Made by a program: the position numbers and the translations under genes. Of a DNA stretch of 5,364 nt, positions 4,545-5,364 are shown piece by piece. The DNA comes from an uncultured Lachnospiraceae bacterium. GTDB taxonomy: Bacteria > Bacillota > Clostridia > Lachnospirales > Lachnospiraceae. The notes under the pieces were generated by a model, which was given only the letters and a program-made list of their open reading frames with translations, made no database searches and was not told the origin of the DNA. Positions within the stretch are counted from its first letter, which is position 1, and every line of letters begins with the position of its first letter. The stretch spans positions 1-5,364 of the forward strand of contig CAJTOO010000081.1 in the NCBI GenBank assembly GCA_910577735.1. The letters are read 5' to 3'.

Positions 4545-5364
4545 TTACAGGTTTTTCATATACAGCATAATCTCTGTTTCCATATAGTTGTCTTTACAAT
4601 ACATTTCCATATCGCCATGATATTTTTCCACAATTCTCTGGACATTGGTAAGTCCTATCCCATGCCCTGCATAAGACTTCTCGGAAAGCCTGCGTATTTC
4701 GCATACACCTTCGGGTATCCCCATGCAGCTATTTATCATATGCAGGAGCAGAACGCCGTTCTCCATCCGCATACTGAATTTTAAAAGCTGTCCGTCTGTC
4801 TGAACAGATGCTGCTATTGCATTGTCCAAAAGATTTCCAACAATGACATTGAAATCGAAAGAGTGCAGATTCATCTTCTCAGGAAGCACAATATCCGTTT
4901 CCACTTTTTTTAATACTTCTTTTGCCCTTTGCAGCTTGTAATTCAGCAGGCTGTCCAAGGCTTCATTCCCAGTATAAATATGTTCTGACGGATTCTTCAT
5001 AAACTCCTGCATGGAATCAAGATATTCCATCAGTTTTTCTAACTTTGAACCCTTTGCCAGTCCCTTAAGTGCTAACACATGGTTTTTCATATCATGTTTT
5101 AATGCCCTGATACGGCTCTGCGACTCTTTCATAATCTCAAACTGGTTCTGATAAGCAATCGTCTGCTGTTTATAAATATCCTGTTCCCTTAGCTTCACAT
5201 AATTTTTAAGCAAAATATGGTACAAATAAAACACACACAGATTAAGCGCTAAAACCACAACACACACAAATACCGCTGTCAATCTGCCAATGTTTTCATA
5301 CATAAGCCCCCAAAATACCGTCACGCTTAATATGGGAATTGCAGACAGCAAACACATCTGCTTT
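4545..5364 (-). CDS. GHKL-family sensor histidine kinase (AgrC-like), 5' end cut by window edge
   Basis: The frame stays open to the window edge, so the 270 residues counted from the ATG at 5357 are only the C-terminal part; family members usually have several more membrane segments before this. Seen here, numbered from that ATG: a possible membrane segment (about 3-18), a clear one (26-50), a coiled-coil-like linker (51-85), the H-box KHDMKNH with phospho-accepting His88, the N-box NLLDNA (175-180) and the ATP-lid G-box GHGIGL (231-236), ending EIMLYMKNL. KHDMKNH with the short ATPase domain is typical of the AgrC/HPK10 group, which senses peptides or cell-surface signals and usually phosphorylates a LytTR-type regulator. 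That partner, if present, lies upstream outside the window. The gene ends in its own terminator, so it is not in the same transcript as the transporter, though adjacency suggests a link. The kinase call is firm; the signal is unknown. Confidence 0.92.
   Translation of the reverse strand, partial: KQMCLLSAIPILSVTVFWGLMYENIGRLTAVFVCVVVLALNLCVFYLYHILLKNYVKLREQDIYKQQTIAYQNQFEIMKESQSRIRALKHDMKNHVLALKGLAKGSKLEKLMEYLDSMQEFMKNPSEHIYTGNEALDSLLNYKLQRAKEVLKKVETDIVLPEKMNLHSFDFNVIVGNLLDNAIAASVQTDGQLLKFSMRMENGVLLLHMINSCMGIPEGVCEIRRLSEKSYAGHGIGLTNVQRIVEKYHGDMEMYCKDNYMETEIMLYMKNL

Noticed and set aside
5355..5357. ATG at 5357 as the true kinase start
   Set aside because: The frame stays open upstream to the window edge, no ribosome site can be judged, and AgrC-like kinases normally have a longer multi-segment N-terminus. 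Treated as a partial gene.
1..5364. CRISPR arrays, tRNA or rRNA genes, insertion sequences, attachment sites
   Set aside because: No regularly spaced repeats, no tRNA-like cloverleaf, no transposase or integrase frames and no terminal inverted repeats were seen on either strand.

Overview
The window looks like a chromosomal or accessory segment from a Gram-positive anaerobe of the Clostridia, most likely Lachnospiraceae-like. The reasons are moderate-to-low GC, strong AGGAGG-type ribosome binding sites, tightly packed or overlapping genes, a signal-peptidase-II lipoprotein and a GHKL (AgrC-like) histidine kinase. The taxonomic guess is inference. All real genes are on the minus strand, so they read from right to left.

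Right end (4545-5364): the C-terminal part of a GHKL-family sensor histidine kinase that enters from outside the window. It is closed by a strong stem-loop terminator at 4505-4540. A 195-base intergenic stretch (4350-4544) follows, holding that terminator, candidate promoters with weak -35 elements, a GATTTC direct repeat, a perfect 15-bp palindrome and a possible leader hairpin.

Centre (282-4349): one compact operon encoding a two-lobed surface lipoprotein, three different membrane permease subunits of ABC-2/bacteriocin-export type, and one ABC ATPase. Junctions are a 1-base gap, an 8-base overlap, a 1-base TAATG overlap and a 20-base gap. The ATPase resembles the BcrA/LanF class and has Glu in place of the usual Q-loop Gln. 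Left end (1-222): a GTG-started reading frame cut by the window edge. It carries the beginning of an OmpR/PhoB-type winged-helix domain behind an N-terminal extension of only about 44 residues, so it lacks a full receiver domain.

Working model (inference): the kinase or another sensor perceives a peptide or envelope stress. The operon then makes an ABC pump plus a lipoprotein that act on a membrane-active peptide, as LanI + LanFEG do in lantibiotic immunity. The receiver-less winged-helix protein at the operon's end may feed back on the operon promoter. The substrate cannot be read from the sequence. The combination of three permeases, a two-lobed lipoprotein and a receiver-less regulator is the least ordinary part of the window.
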